From positions 1 to 64,000 of the forward strand of contig CAYYDG010000019.1 of assembly GCA_964470555.1 (NCBI GenBank): DNA of 64,000 nucleotides. Reading direction: 5' to 3'. Under the pieces are notes generated by a model. It was not told the DNA's origin and searched no databases. It saw only the letters and a list, made by a program, of their open reading frames with translations. Positions 1 through 8,057 of the stretch are shown piece after piece. Numbering within the stretch: the first letter of the stretch is position 1; each line of letters opens with the position of its first letter. The DNA comes from RBC074 sp964470555. GTDB taxonomy: Bacteria > Acidobacteriota > Blastocatellia > RBC074. The position numbers and the translations under genes were made by a program.

Positions 1-106
1 GCTTGGTTCAAGTTTTGCGGGTATTCCATACAGTGACCTGAAAACCGATCTAAGAAAATCGCGGCGGGGTAATGGTGACGAAGACATATTTTCAGTAGAG
101 ATTGGG

Positions 107-409
107 TCAGGCGCTGATCCGCTCAACATTGGCTAAGCGAGTGACATTAAATTCATCACGATGCTGTTCGGCTTGCCACAGATCATATTGCACTTGCTGA
201 TTCATCCAGCTTTCAGCCGTAGTGTCGAAAGCGACGGATAGCCGAACGGCCATTTCCGGGCTGATTCCCGCGCGCCCCTTCAGAATGCTTGAAAGCGTCT
301 TGCGGCTGACCCCCAATGCTTTGGCAGCTTCGGTGACGCTCAGCCCCAAAGGCTCAAGGCATAGATTCTTCAAAACTTCCCCAGGATGGGGCGGATTGTG
401 CATACGCAT
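107..409 (-). CDS. higA: HigA-type antitoxin (XRE helix-turn-helix)
   Basis: This 100-residue protein is the antitoxin of a HigBA-type pair. It should bind and neutralise the upstream toxin and repress the shared promoter. The N-terminus (MRMHNPPHPGE) is the usual opening of the HigA/VapI family. A helix-turn-helix follows at about residues 18-70 (LSVTEAAKALGVSRKTL), and the C-terminal ESWMNQQVQYDLWQA segment is also typical. Length is normal for the family. The gene lies 11 bases downstream of the toxin gene on the same strand, which is the higB-higA order (toxin first) that sets this family apart from most toxin-antitoxin pairs. Family assignment is secure; autoregulation is inferred from the family. 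Confidence 0.9.
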   Translation of the reverse strand: MRMHNPPHPGEVLKNLCLEPLGLSVTEAAKALGVSRKTLSSILKGRAGISPEMAVRLSVAFDTTAESWMNQQVQYDLWQAEQHRDEFNVTRLANVERISA

Positions 410-420
410 AAGCTTTTACC

Positions 421-699
421 TCAATGATAATCCTCGTAATCAACGTTGGTGACATCCTCTCCGACAAAGCAAAATGTAAGGCGCCAGTTCCCGCTCACTT
501 TTACTGCCCATGTTCCTTTCCGGTCACCTTTCAGTTCGTGAAGGTTCAGACCGGGCAGGTTCATATCCTGTGGACAGGTCGTGGCGTTCAACCGACCTAG
601 GATCAACCGCAGGCGTTCAGCATGTTTGGCTTGAATCCCCGTTCTTGTGCCCTTGGCAAAGAACTTTTCCAATCCCTTGTGTTTGAAGCCTACGATCAT
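421..699 (-). CDS. higB: HigB/RelE-type toxin
   Basis: A 92-residue RelE-superfamily toxin, expected to cut mRNA on the ribosome and to be held in check by the antitoxin encoded just downstream. The sequence shows the family layout: an N-terminal KGLEKFFAKGTRTGI helix, a central stretch ending LPGLNLHELKGDRKG, and the strand WAVKVSGNWRLTFCF, followed by a VDYEDYH end typical of HigB proteins. Length is full. It is the first gene of the pair, so the shared promoter should lie in 700-795. Catalytic activity has not been shown and rests on family membership. Confidence 0.88.
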   Translation of the reverse strand: MIVGFKHKGLEKFFAKGTRTGIQAKHAERLRLILGRLNATTCPQDMNLPGLNLHELKGDRKGTWAVKVSGNWRLTFCFVGEDVTNVDYEDYH

Positions 700-795
700 G
701 TTTTGAGCGTAACCGACACGATCACAGGCTACAAGTCGGCATTGCTTAACATGTCAGAGCGACTTAGAACTGTCCTGTTTTTTATCTGATGAAGG

Positions 796-1998
796 CTACT
801 TCTTCCTCTCATTCCAGTAAATCTTGACGTTCTTGGTGCTGCGGCCTACGCCGATGATGTCAATTTTGCGGTCGCCGTTCAGGTCGGCGCAGATGATGTC
901 TTCCACGCCGAGGCCTTTGGCGTCGAGCACCTGTTTTTCCCATTTGGAACCTGCGCGGTCGAGCGGGTGGAAGAGATATACCATCGCGTCTTCGATTTTG
1001 CCTTCGGGGACGCCGCGAAAGCCTACGACCAGAGAGTCAACGCCCTTGCCGGTCAAATCCGCCGTCCAGACAGCGTGGCCGCCTTTGTGGTTTTCGACGA
1101 GAACTTGTCGTTTCCAGAGTTGGCCGGGTTTATCGGGCGGCGTGTACACAACGGCTTGATGACCGTGCCAGGGTTCAATAGTGGCCAGGTAACGCTTGCC
1201 GCCGGGCAGCCGCCCAGCTTTGATTTCGCCCGCGCCGCGCTTTTCCGGGTCACCTTCGCCAAGTTGTTGCTTGTTCCAAATTCCGGCAGCGGTTCGTTTG
1301 AACAGAAACACGCCTTCATATCCGGCGGCCAGAAGTTCTTCTTTGCGATCGCCATCCCAATCCACAGGCCAGACGTTGTGCGTGATGTGCAATTCGTTGC
1401 TGATGATTTCGCGCGTCCACGGGTCTTTGAACGGATTGGCGGGACGGCGCAGCAAGTACAGCGAAGCGCCATCGCCCTTCCACCATTCCGGGCTTTTGTT
1501 TCCGCGCCCGTGCAGCGGTGAGCAGACGAGTTCCTTGCGGCCTTTGCCCTCAAGGTCAATCAACCGCATGCGGTGCATTGTCGGCTCTTCGTTGATTTTG
1601 ATCGGTGTCCACGGCTGGTTCAGATCAGCGGGGCGTTGCAGCAACCAGACTGAGCCGCCCGATGCGGTGTTCGATGGTTGCCAATCGGCTCCCAAAATCA
1701 ATTCGACTTTGCCGTCACCGTCCACGTCCAGCGCCTGCACGCAGACCGGCAGCTTCGGAAAGCCAGCCACAATGGTTCGCCGCGTCCACGAAGGATTTTC
1801 GTACCAGACCACCTGATCTGGATTTTCGGTGACAACGACTATGTCGGGTTTGCCGTCGTGATTGATGTCAGCGACCGTCACTGCGTATCCAACGCCTACG
1901 TTCGGGTCAATGACCTGTTCTTTGAAATTGAATTGTTTGGTTTGAGAAAACGCAACGGATGAGAGCAGCGCTATACAAACAAAGAGTCGGCGGAGCAT
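796..1998 (-). CDS. Secreted FG-GAP/VCBS-repeat protein
   Basis: A roughly 400-residue exported protein built from FG-GAP/VCBS-type repeats. An N-terminal signal peptide (MLRRLFVCIALLSSVAFS) is followed by repeated blades with calcium-loop motifs such as DINHDGKPD, DVDGDGKVE, DWDGDRKEE and DLNGDRKIDI. Such proteins fold as seven-bladed propellers and act outside the cell in adhesion or binding; no catalytic residues are apparent. I chose the ATG at 1998 because a GAGGA ribosome site lies 8 bases upstream and the signal peptide begins there; a TTG at 2013 in the same frame is possible. It stands alone, with a REP-like palindrome directly upstream. Its ligand cannot be told from sequence. Confidence 0.8.
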   Translation of the reverse strand: MLRRLFVCIALLSSVAFSQTKQFNFKEQVIDPNVGVGYAVTVADINHDGKPDIVVVTENPDQVVWYENPSWTRRTIVAGFPKLPVCVQALDVDGDGKVELILGADWQPSNTASGGSVWLLQRPADLNQPWTPIKINEEPTMHRMRLIDLEGKGRKELVCSPLHGRGNKSPEWWKGDGASLYLLRRPANPFKDPWTREIISNELHITHNVWPVDWDGDRKEELLAAGYEGVFLFKRTAAGIWNKQQLGEGDPEKRGAGEIKAGRLPGGKRYLATIEPWHGHQAVVYTPPDKPGQLWKRQVLVENHKGGHAVWTADLTGKGVDSLVVGFRGVPEGKIEDAMVYLFHPLDRAGSKWEKQVLDAKGLGVEDIICADLNGDRKIDIIGVGRSTKNVKIYWNERKK

Positions 1999-2015
1999 CG
2001 TGTCTGTCCTCAAAG

Positions 2016-2149
2016 GTAGAGCAGGTTTTCCAACCTGCTCGTGTTTTGCAATTGGCGATTGATAAAAGCCGTAACGGATTTTCCAATCGGCTCAGGCATC
2101 ACAATCGGCGACTGATGGAAACCTGAGCAGGTTGGAAAACCTGCTCTAC
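2016..2149. repeat. REP-like pair of inverted 25-bp palindromic arms
   Basis: The arm at 2016-2040 and the arm at 2125-2149 are exact reverse complements over 25 bases. Each arm is also nearly palindromic in itself (gagcaggtt ... aacctgctc). They enclose 84 bases with no open frame. The element fills the whole gap between the FG-GAP gene and the 117-residue ORF, and the stop codon of the latter (2151-2153) almost touches the right arm. This resembles a BIME/REP pair. It could also act as a hairpin at the ends of the transcripts. No transposase is nearby. Confidence 0.75.
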
Positions 2150-2150
2150 G

Positions 2151-2504
2151 TCATCCATCAAAATTGATTTTGAGATTCGGCGCAACAGGCAGACAGCTCA
2201 GCACATGCAACTTGGCGATGCCGGTGCGGGTGTCGTCTGTGTGCCAGATGCGAACCCAGAAGTCGCGGGTTTCGCCTTGAATGACGAAAATGGAATCGCT
2301 CTGCACCATCGGCGCGGGATCGGCCCAGCAGCCTTCGCGCAGTTCGTAAAACAATTGCGGCAAATGTGGACGAAATTCTTCGCGTTCGATGGTGGCATTT
2401 TCTTCGTCGAATTCGGCGGGCGGAAGCTCGACCGGTTCCTTTGATTCCAGCAGCACACGCGCCACAGAGCGCCCGGATTCTTCGCGTCTTTTGTGTAAAG
2501 CCAT
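2151..2504 (-). CDS. Hypothetical protein, 117 residues
   Basis: I do not recognise this protein. It is soluble, without a signal peptide or membrane segment. It has a charged N-terminal half (EFDEENATIEREEFRP) and a C-terminal half rich in aromatic and hydrophobic strand-like segments (DSIFVIQGETRDFWVRIWH). Its ATG lies 3 bases after the stop of the serine hydrolase gene on the same strand, so the two are probably co-transcribed and perhaps translationally coupled. Two other open frames cover the same bases on this strand, but this one has the conventional start next to the upstream stop. The stop codon abuts a REP-like repeat. Confidence 0.55.
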   Translation of the reverse strand: MALHKRREESGRSVARVLLESKEPVELPPAEFDEENATIEREEFRPHLPQLFYELREGCWADPAPMVQSDSIFVIQGETRDFWVRIWHTDDTRTGIAKLHVLSCLPVAPNLKINFDG

Positions 2505-2507
2505 AAC

Positions 2508-3455
2508 TCAGTTCTTCTTCTGCAAGAGTTCCAACGGCACGCGTGCGCCGTATTCGGTCGAACGGGCCAACCGCGCAAAATAATCGTAAGCCAGCTTGGC
2601 GACATTGGCGATGGCGTCGTTGGCGTTGGCGGTTTCGCCGTTGTAGTTGGTCATCACCGAAATGGCGAACGGGCGACCGGGAACGTAAACCACCGCCCAG
2701 TCGCAAACGACACCTTCGATGCCGCCGGGTTTGTTGGCGATCACGACGGTTGATGGGATCAACGCAGGAATCGGCGAACTCTTGCGAAGCTTCAACACTT
2801 TCAGCACGTCATCGCTCAAACTGCGATTAACAACTTCGCCGCGATAAAGCTTGGCCATCAACTCCATCGCAGCAAACGGCGTGGCAATGTTTTCGTCGCC
2901 GCGTGCGGAAGCCGCCACATCAATCATTTTCCGGCGAAGCCGAATGGCTTTCAGGCCAATTTGATCGAGCGTCGCGTTGACGTTGGTCATCCCCGTCTGG
3001 TCAATCAGCATGTTCGTTGCCGTGTTGTCGCTCAACACAATCATCAGCACTGCCAGATCGTTCAAGCTCAACTGCGAAGTGTGATCGCCGAAATTGTTGA
3101 TGATGCCGCTGCCGCCGACTTTGTCTGCGCGTTCGACCCAACGTTGATCCGTCAGCTTGTATTTTCCTTCGGAAGCTTGTTTGTGCAATTCGATCAGCAC
3201 GGGAATTTTGATCGAACTGCCGGTCGGAAAAGTCAGGTTTGGGTTGACCAGAATTTCTTCGTCCGTCGTCAAATCACGAATCGCCACGCCCATCACGCCG
3301 TCAAAGCTGTTGGCGATTTTTTCGATTTCAGTTGTGAGCTTTCCGCGAAGCTGAGCGCGATTGGCGTCTTGAGCGAAGGCCGTTACAACGCAAAGTTGCA
3401 ACGCGATGATGGGGAGAAGAATGAATAGAGATTTCAGCGAGCGGGTAAGAATCAT
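2508..3455 (-). CDS. Class A beta-lactamase-like serine hydrolase
   Basis: A 315-residue exported serine hydrolase of the beta-lactamase class A fold. A signal peptide covers residues 1-29 (FILLPIIALQLCVVTAFA). The active-site landmarks are visible: S80-x-x-K83 in TGSSIKI, the SDN triad at 142-144, and KPG at 242-244 in place of KTG. Counting back from the conserved TP (192-193), the place of the deacylating Glu166 of class A enzymes holds Lys176, and that of Asn170 holds Val180. It may therefore be acylated by beta-lactams without turning them over, or may act on another substrate. I chose the ATG at 3455 because of its GGAGGC ribosome site and signal peptide; the frame is open 30 codons further upstream. 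Confidence 0.8.
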   Translation of the reverse strand: MILTRSLKSLFILLPIIALQLCVVTAFAQDANRAQLRGKLTTEIEKIANSFDGVMGVAIRDLTTDEEILVNPNLTFPTGSSIKIPVLIELHKQASEGKYKLTDQRWVERADKVGGSGIINNFGDHTSQLSLNDLAVLMIVLSDNTATNMLIDQTGMTNVNATLDQIGLKAIRLRRKMIDVAASARGDENIATPFAAMELMAKLYRGEVVNRSLSDDVLKVLKLRKSSPIPALIPSTVVIANKPGGIEGVVCDWAVVYVPGRPFAISVMTNYNGETANANDAIANVAKLAYDYFARLARSTEYGARVPLELLQKKN

Positions 3456-3566
3456 TGAGTCTGCCTCCGGGAAAATGTTCGGCGTCAGAGATGCCGCACT
3501 ACATCGGAAGGCAGGGTAGGAGATCGTTTTGGGATGTGCAAGCAAATGCCTGGCGAACCACTGAAT

Positions 3567-3593
3567 GCAGGACAGGTTTTCGGCCTGCCCTGC
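3567..3593. repeat. REP-like palindrome upstream of the serine hydrolase
   Basis: An imperfect 27-base palindrome with arms GCAGGaCAGG and CCTGcCCTGC around a TTTTCGG loop. It resembles the arms at 2016-2040 and 2125-2149 (caggtttt-cc-aacctg) and probably belongs to the same dispersed family. It lies about 110 bases upstream of the serine hydrolase start. Confidence 0.45.
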
Positions 3594-3635
3594 AAACGAA
3601 GAACACTACTCAACATTCAACAAAGCCCGGTTCGG

Positions 3636-3734
3636 CTAAATTGACGCTGACAATGCCAAAAAGAGTGCAAAAGCAGCCATCAGCAATAACAACAGCAGTT
3701 GAGCAGGTGTGAGGGAAGTTCTTTGAGAGAGCAT
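3636..3734 (-). CDS. Possible 32-residue single-span membrane peptide
   Basis: A short open frame. It starts at ATG 3734 with a GGAG ribosome site 9 bases upstream and ends at TAG 3636. The product is 32 residues: a polar N-terminus (MLSQRTSLTPAQ) followed by one hydrophobic helix (LLLLLLMAAFALFLALSAS). The sharp polar-to-hydrophobic division and the good ribosome site suggest a real small membrane protein, but there is no homology evidence and the frame is short enough to arise by chance. The longer overlapping 71-codon frame at 3610-3825 has no comparable features. Confidence 0.35.
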   Translation of the reverse strand: MLSQRTSLTPAQLLLLLLMAAFALFLALSASI

Positions 3735-4010
3735 GCGATAAAACTCCAATGATCAAATCTGAATAATAGACAGATCGTTTGAAGGGGCGTTTTTGAGGGG
3801 ATCGAAGCGGTAGTGAATAACTCACTTGCCCAGGGATTGACTTCAGCAGTGAGACTGAAACCTGGCTAAGACGGGTAAGGGCAAAGAGGCGAAAATTCTA
3901 AATTCAAATCGCGGCACCAGAGCAATTTGCTCCAGTTTTCAGTTCGCGCGGAAAATAACTTTTTGAACCTGAGCCGTCAACAACGTTTTTGTTAAAACTG
4001 CCGCCGAAAA

Positions 4011-4835
4011 TTAGAGCCATAATCGTTCGACGGCTTGTTTGCACTGGGAAATGGTTTCGGGATTTCCATCAATGTGAGGTTCCAGCGAAATCGGGCCATC
4101 GTAGCCAATGCGTTTCAACGCATCGAAGTGCGGGCGGTAATCAATCATTCCTTTACCGGGCACAACCCACGTCGGCATTCCGCTGCCGCGTGGCGCGTCC
4201 AATTGATCCTTGACGTGAACATTGGCGATGAATGGTGCGACCAAATCAAATTCGTCAATCGGATCACGTCGGAGCATCCAGGCGACGTTGCAAGGATCGT
4301 AATTGATGCCTATTGCTGAAGATTTGGCCTGGCGAATGAGGTTGACCGTTGCAACTCCTGTGTCTGCCCAACACACCGGTTCCGCTTCGATCAGTAATCG
4401 CAAACCGACTTCTTCAGCTTTGGTTCCGGCTTCGGCCAAACTATCTGTTACCCAGCTTGGTGGATGATCGCTTGGAATCAGGTCAGCATTTTCTTCGGTC
4501 GCTCCTGGTTTGCAAAAGCCAAAAATAATCAATGCCGATAAGTTCCAACGTTGAGCCAGTTCGACCGAACGCGGAAACACTTCATTCATTTCTTTTCTAA
4601 ACTTTTCAGCCGAATCCGTCCATTTGAACAAGCCCGGCGATAAGGCTGTGATTTCAAGACCTTCGCCGTCGCAGATGCGTTCGATTTCCAGCAATTCGGC
4701 GGGATCGCACATTGGCGCCCGGCCAGATTGCAGGAAACGGATTTCATAACGGCGTAACCCGGCGGCGATTCCGATTTGCGAAGCTTGCCGAAAGTTACGG
4801 CTGATTTCGTCAGCGACAATTCCAAGATTCATCAT
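4011..4835 (-). CDS. Sugar phosphate isomerase/epimerase (TIM barrel)
   Basis: A 274-residue cytosolic TIM-barrel protein of the xylose-isomerase-like / AP-endonuclease 2 family. Typical motifs are MNLGIVADEIS at the first strand, LLIEAEPVCWADTG in the middle, GINYDPCNV, FIANVHVKDQ, the GKGMIDYRPHFDALKRIGYDG segment near the end and ISLEPH at the last strand. Acidic and His residues at these strand ends usually hold a divalent metal. The true substrate cannot be assigned. The ATG follows the stop of the DUF58 gene directly, with no gap, so the genes are co-transcribed; this looks like positional rather than functional linkage. Confidence 0.85.
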   Translation of the reverse strand: MMNLGIVADEISRNFRQASQIGIAAGLRRYEIRFLQSGRAPMCDPAELLEIERICDGEGLEITALSPGLFKWTDSAEKFRKEMNEVFPRSVELAQRWNLSALIIFGFCKPGATEENADLIPSDHPPSWVTDSLAEAGTKAEEVGLRLLIEAEPVCWADTGVATVNLIRQAKSSAIGINYDPCNVAWMLRRDPIDEFDLVAPFIANVHVKDQLDAPRGSGMPTWVVPGKGMIDYRPHFDALKRIGYDGPISLEPHIDGNPETISQCKQAVERLWL

Positions 4836-5705
4836 TTACGCTTTCAGAACACCGGCTTTAACCAGTGCTTCCAGATTCCAGGTTGCCAGGAAAGGTTCGG
4901 CGATCATTTCGATCAGCGCGGCGCCGGTTTGACGACACGCCCGATGCCAGTTTTGCTGATGGCGAGCGAGAGCGTCTTTGTAACGCTTGATCGCCGCATC
5001 ATCAATGAAAATTTCGCGTTGTTCTTCGGTTTCCGAATCCACCAAGCGCATTCGCCCGCGCTCCACGGGCGCGAGATCGGATTCCGACAGCAATTGCACC
5101 ACAGTGACCGAAGCCGCGTTCAGCGAAAGTTGTTGCAGCAACTGCAAAGGTTCGCCAAGCCACAACAAATCGCTGATGAAAATGCGCTGTCCCTGGCGTC
5201 GCAGTTTCGGCGGCACGCGGGAAAACGATTCCAGAGGGTGCTGGCGAAAATCGAACTTCAACTCAGCCCACGTTGATGGACGCCCGGCGCTGTTGGCGAG
5301 CGGTTCGCAAAATTCACGCGCCATCCACACGGAATGCGAATGTCCGGCATTTTCTGCTGCGACTGCCAGCGCCGCTGCCAACGCAATTGCCGCCTGCGCT
5401 TTTGTGCCGGGTTCGATCGCCATCGAACGCGATCCGTCAATCAGCACATCCAAATGCGGCGTGATTTCTTCGCGAAACAGTTTGACGGTCAGTTTGTCCG
5501 AGCGGGCGAAAGCATTCCAATCAATTCGCCGCAAATCATCGCCCGGCTGATAATCCCTGTGGTCTTTGAATTCGAGCGAACTGCCAACGCGCTGCCCGGT
5601 TTGCAATCCGGCCAGCGTCGCCGCAGTCGTTTTGGGAACGGCGAGCGAATAGCGAAGTCCAATTCGCTCGCCTTCCAGCAAGAAGTTTCGATGGTTAAGG
5701 ATCAT
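4836..5705 (-). CDS. DUF58 domain protein
   Basis: A 289-residue protein of the DUF58 family, which has a VWA-like fold and is usually encoded beside MoxR ATPases. The hallmark lies at about residues 45-80: GSSLEFKDHRDYQPGDDLRR followed by IDWNAFARSDKLTVKLFREE. The later DVLIDGSRSM (about residue 86) is a VWA-type metal-site motif. Its start overlaps the stop of the upstream gene as ATGA, so translation is probably coupled. The partner MoxR ATPase is encoded 2.3 kb away on the other strand rather than in the same operon. In characterised relatives the pair helps to assemble or activate metal-containing or envelope complexes. Confidence 0.88.
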   Translation of the reverse strand: MILNHRNFLLEGERIGLRYSLAVPKTTAATLAGLQTGQRVGSSLEFKDHRDYQPGDDLRRIDWNAFARSDKLTVKLFREEITPHLDVLIDGSRSMAIEPGTKAQAAIALAAALAVAAENAGHSHSVWMAREFCEPLANSAGRPSTWAELKFDFRQHPLESFSRVPPKLRRQGQRIFISDLLWLGEPLQLLQQLSLNAASVTVVQLLSESDLAPVERGRMRLVDSETEEQREIFIDDAAIKRYKDALARHQQNWHRACRQTGAALIEMIAEPFLATWNLEALVKAGVLKA

Positions 5706-6277
5706 TTGGCTCGTCGCATGATGCTGACGACTTCGCGCCCGCCAAAGCTGGTTTCCGCGACGGTAATGCCACAGAACTGAAATCCGTCCTGTCCGACCTG
5801 GTTCAGTTCTTTTTGCATGGTCGAAGTTCGAGCCGTCGCTTGCAGCCGATACTCGTACGTCGTTTTGACTTTGTCATTACGTTCCAGAATGACCACCACT
5901 TCGCGGCCACCAAATGCCGAATCGTAAATGGTCTGGCCGACGTAGGAAAATCCTTGTGCGCCTGCTTCGCTCAGTTCTTTTTGCATCGTGGAAGTTTTCC
6001 GAGTCGCCAGCACTTTGTATTGCAGTCGTTCGCTGCTGGAACTGGCGCGGCGCGACATGATGACGACAATTTCATTGCCGCCCCCGGCGGTTTCGCCGCC
6101 CATGGTTCCTTCAAAGCGGAAGCCTTCGGCAGCGGCGGCGTTCATCTCTTTTTCCATTGTGGACGTTTTGTTCGTCGCCAGTAATTTGTATTCAATCGGT
6201 TCGCGTCCGTTTTGAGATGTAACGGCAACCGGATCGTTGACCAGGCAAAGCAAGAGCGCAACAACAGTCATTAGCAT
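5702..6277 (-). CDS. Exported protein with three tandem ~50-residue repeats
   Basis: A 191-residue protein with an N-terminal signal-like helix (MLMTVVALLLCLVNDPVAV) and three near-identical units. Each unit has the pattern (I/L/Y)EYK-LAT-KTSTM-KE followed by a GF segment and then GG(R/N)E-VV-IM-RR. The unit resembles the DUF4177 type, a small alpha-beta fold of unknown function, but I cannot be sure of the family. The stop overlaps the DUF58 start (ATGA), which points to coupled expression. It is the first gene of the minus-strand operon; the promoter should lie in 6278-6516, which is shared with the divergent operon. Confidence 0.7.
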   Translation of the reverse strand: MLMTVVALLLCLVNDPVAVTSQNGREPIEYKLLATNKTSTMEKEMNAAAAEGFRFEGTMGGETAGGGNEIVVIMSRRASSSSERLQYKVLATRKTSTMQKELSEAGAQGFSYVGQTIYDSAFGGREVVVILERNDKVKTTYEYRLQATARTSTMQKELNQVGQDGFQFCGITVAETSFGGREVVSIMRRAK

Positions 6278-6516
6278 AAAAATTCTCCTGAAATTGATTT
6301 GAAGTTCGGCAAGGGGGAAGCGTGTACGGAACGTCCATCGCTTCGGTTCTTGTAAAGCGACAACAGTATAAAAATTATGATGAATTCTTTTCGGAACAGT
6401 GTTACACCGTCGAGCGTCTACCGGCTGGAATGATACTCAAATTTCGCGGCATCTGGCCAAGCTTTCAGAAGAAATTTTAGAAGACTCGACTGATTCAACT
6501 CTGGTATTCTCGCGTT

Positions 6517-7998
6517 ATGAAAACGACATCCTTATCGCCAAATATCGAGCCGACGACCAACTCTGCCGGAACCGGTCACGACGAATCCATTCGACTCTTT
6601 TTGCGAAAATTGACCATGCTGCTGACGCTGAAAAACTGGCTGATGATGGCGACGTTGTGGTGTTTTGGCTGGGGAATCGTTGCGTTGAGTTTGCGCGCCA
6701 CGGTTGCCACTCCGCGAAAGGCGCTGCTGTTTGGGATTGTCGGCATTTTGGTCGCCGCCGTCGTTGCTGTTTGGAGGGCTAGTAAACAGTTGCCTTCTCA
6801 CGCGGCTGTTCGTTCGTTGCTGGATCGTCAAAACGAATCTGGCGGATTGTTGATGACTGCCGGCGAACAACCGCTGGGAGATTGGGAAGACAAGTTGAGC
6901 GCAATCCAGCTTCCGCGATTGCGTTGGCGAAGCGCTCGCGCCTGGGGACTGATGGCGCTGTCGGTGAGTTTCGTCGCCATTTGTTTGTTGCTGCCGATTA
7001 AATATGTTTCGGGAATTGCGGGACGTTCATTGAATGTCGGCAAGGAAGCGGAAAACATCGCCGCGCAAATCGAAATGCTCAAAGAAAGCCAGATTGTCAC
7101 CGAAGCCAAAGCAGAGGAGTTAAACGACAAGCTGGATCAACTGGTTGCCGAAGCCGCCGGAGAAGACCCGGCCAAAACCTGGGAAGCGCTGGATCATCTG
7201 GCTAATTCGGTCGAAAAAGCCGCTCAGGATGCCGTCGCCGATGCCGCCGGAAAACAGGAGCAATTGGATAAAGCCGAAGCTCTGGCGGAGGGGCTGATGG
7301 CGGGCAGCGATCAAATGGACGCTCAGTTGATGACCGAAGCTATGCAAACGCTTTCGACAATGATGCAAGGTGCAATGGCAAACAATGAAGCGTTGGCCAG
7401 CCAGCTTTCGCCGGAAACTCAGGAAGCGATCAAGAACGGTTCGTTGAATTCGGAGCAATTGAAAGAAGTTGCCAACGCGCTCAGCCAGTCAAAGCAAAAA
7501 CTCAACCAGCAACTTTCCAAGTTGAATCAATCGGGAATGAATCGCGGCAACATCAATCCGAATTCGTTAAAGGGCGGAGCTTCGGCAAACAAGCGGGACA
7601 ATTCCGGTTTGTCGAAATTCCTGAAAGACAACGCGCAGAAAATGTCTGTTGCTGACGCCGTGGGGCAATGGTGTGACGGCAATGGCGACAAATCTGGCAA
7701 CGGGCCGGGAAGAGGCGGTGTCAGTCGCGGACGCGGCGATGCGGCAATGACCTGGACGGAAGGCTCGGATGAAAAAAACGCCAAATTTCAGGAAAAAGCC
7801 TTGCCGCCCGGTTCAGTCGCCGGTTTGCAAGACAGCCAATTGGTCGGCCTGAGCGCTTCAGCGCCCGAAGTGCAAAAAGGGAATTTGTCTGCTCACGGCG
7901 TATTGAACAATGCAGCCAAAGGCGGCGGTTCCGCCTACACGCAAACCGTGTTACCGAAACACAAAAACACAGTCCAAAAATACTTTGATCGAAAGTGA
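6517..7998 (+). CDS. Membrane protein with long coiled-coil region
   Basis: A 493-residue protein that I do not recognise as a named family. Two membrane segments lie at about residues 40-85 (WLMMATLWCFGWGIVALSL, and ALLFGIVGILVAAVVAVWR) and one near 145-165 (ALSVSFVAICLLLPI). A long Ala/Glu/Lys-rich stretch at about 175-360 is predicted coiled coil (TEAKAEELNDKLDQLVAEA), then a Gly/Asn/Ser-rich low-complexity tail. It heads the plus-strand operon and overlaps the longest possible moxR frame as GTGA. The layout is like the DUF4175-type proteins that accompany MoxR/DUF58 clusters, but that is an inference from context. Confidence 0.75.
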   Translation: MKTTSLSPNIEPTTNSAGTGHDESIRLFLRKLTMLLTLKNWLMMATLWCFGWGIVALSLRATVATPRKALLFGIVGILVAAVVAVWRASKQLPSHAAVRSLLDRQNESGGLLMTAGEQPLGDWEDKLSAIQLPRLRWRSARAWGLMALSVSFVAICLLLPIKYVSGIAGRSLNVGKEAENIAAQIEMLKESQIVTEAKAEELNDKLDQLVAEAAGEDPAKTWEALDHLANSVEKAAQDAVADAAGKQEQLDKAEALAEGLMAGSDQMDAQLMTEAMQTLSTMMQGAMANNEALASQLSPETQEAIKNGSLNSEQLKEVANALSQSKQKLNQQLSKLNQSGMNRGNINPNSLKGGASANKRDNSGLSKFLKDNAQKMSVADAVGQWCDGNGDKSGNGPGRGGVSRGRGDAAMTWTEGSDEKNAKFQEKALPPGSVAGLQDSQLVGLSASAPEVQKGNLSAHGVLNNAAKGGGSAYTQTVLPKHKNTVQKYFDRK

Positions 7999-8023
7999 TC
8001 GGTGATGGTCGTAGCTTTCTTTT

Positions 8024-8056
8024 CCGACCACCGACCACCGACCACCGACCACCGAC
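8024..8056. repeat. Heptanucleotide tandem repeat before moxR
   Basis: About 4.7 copies of the 7-mer CCGACCA fill the bases directly upstream of the ATG at 8058. They take the place of a Shine-Dalgarno site. If translation starts instead at the GTG at 7995, which overlaps the upstream stop, the repeat is translated as alternating Pro-Thr-Thr-Asp-His-Arg-Pro units. A change of one copy would then shift the frame. Confidence 0.8.
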
Positions 8057-8057
8057 T

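Noticed and set aside
2..136. Open frame from the left window edge, ending at TAA 134-136 on the plus strand
   Set aside because: It has no visible start, is only 44 codons long and overlaps the end of higA. It could be the end of a gene outside the window, but chance is about as likely.
3610..3825. Open frame of 71 codons on the minus strand
   Set aside because: It has no ribosome site and no domain-like pattern. A shorter frame in the same bases has better features.
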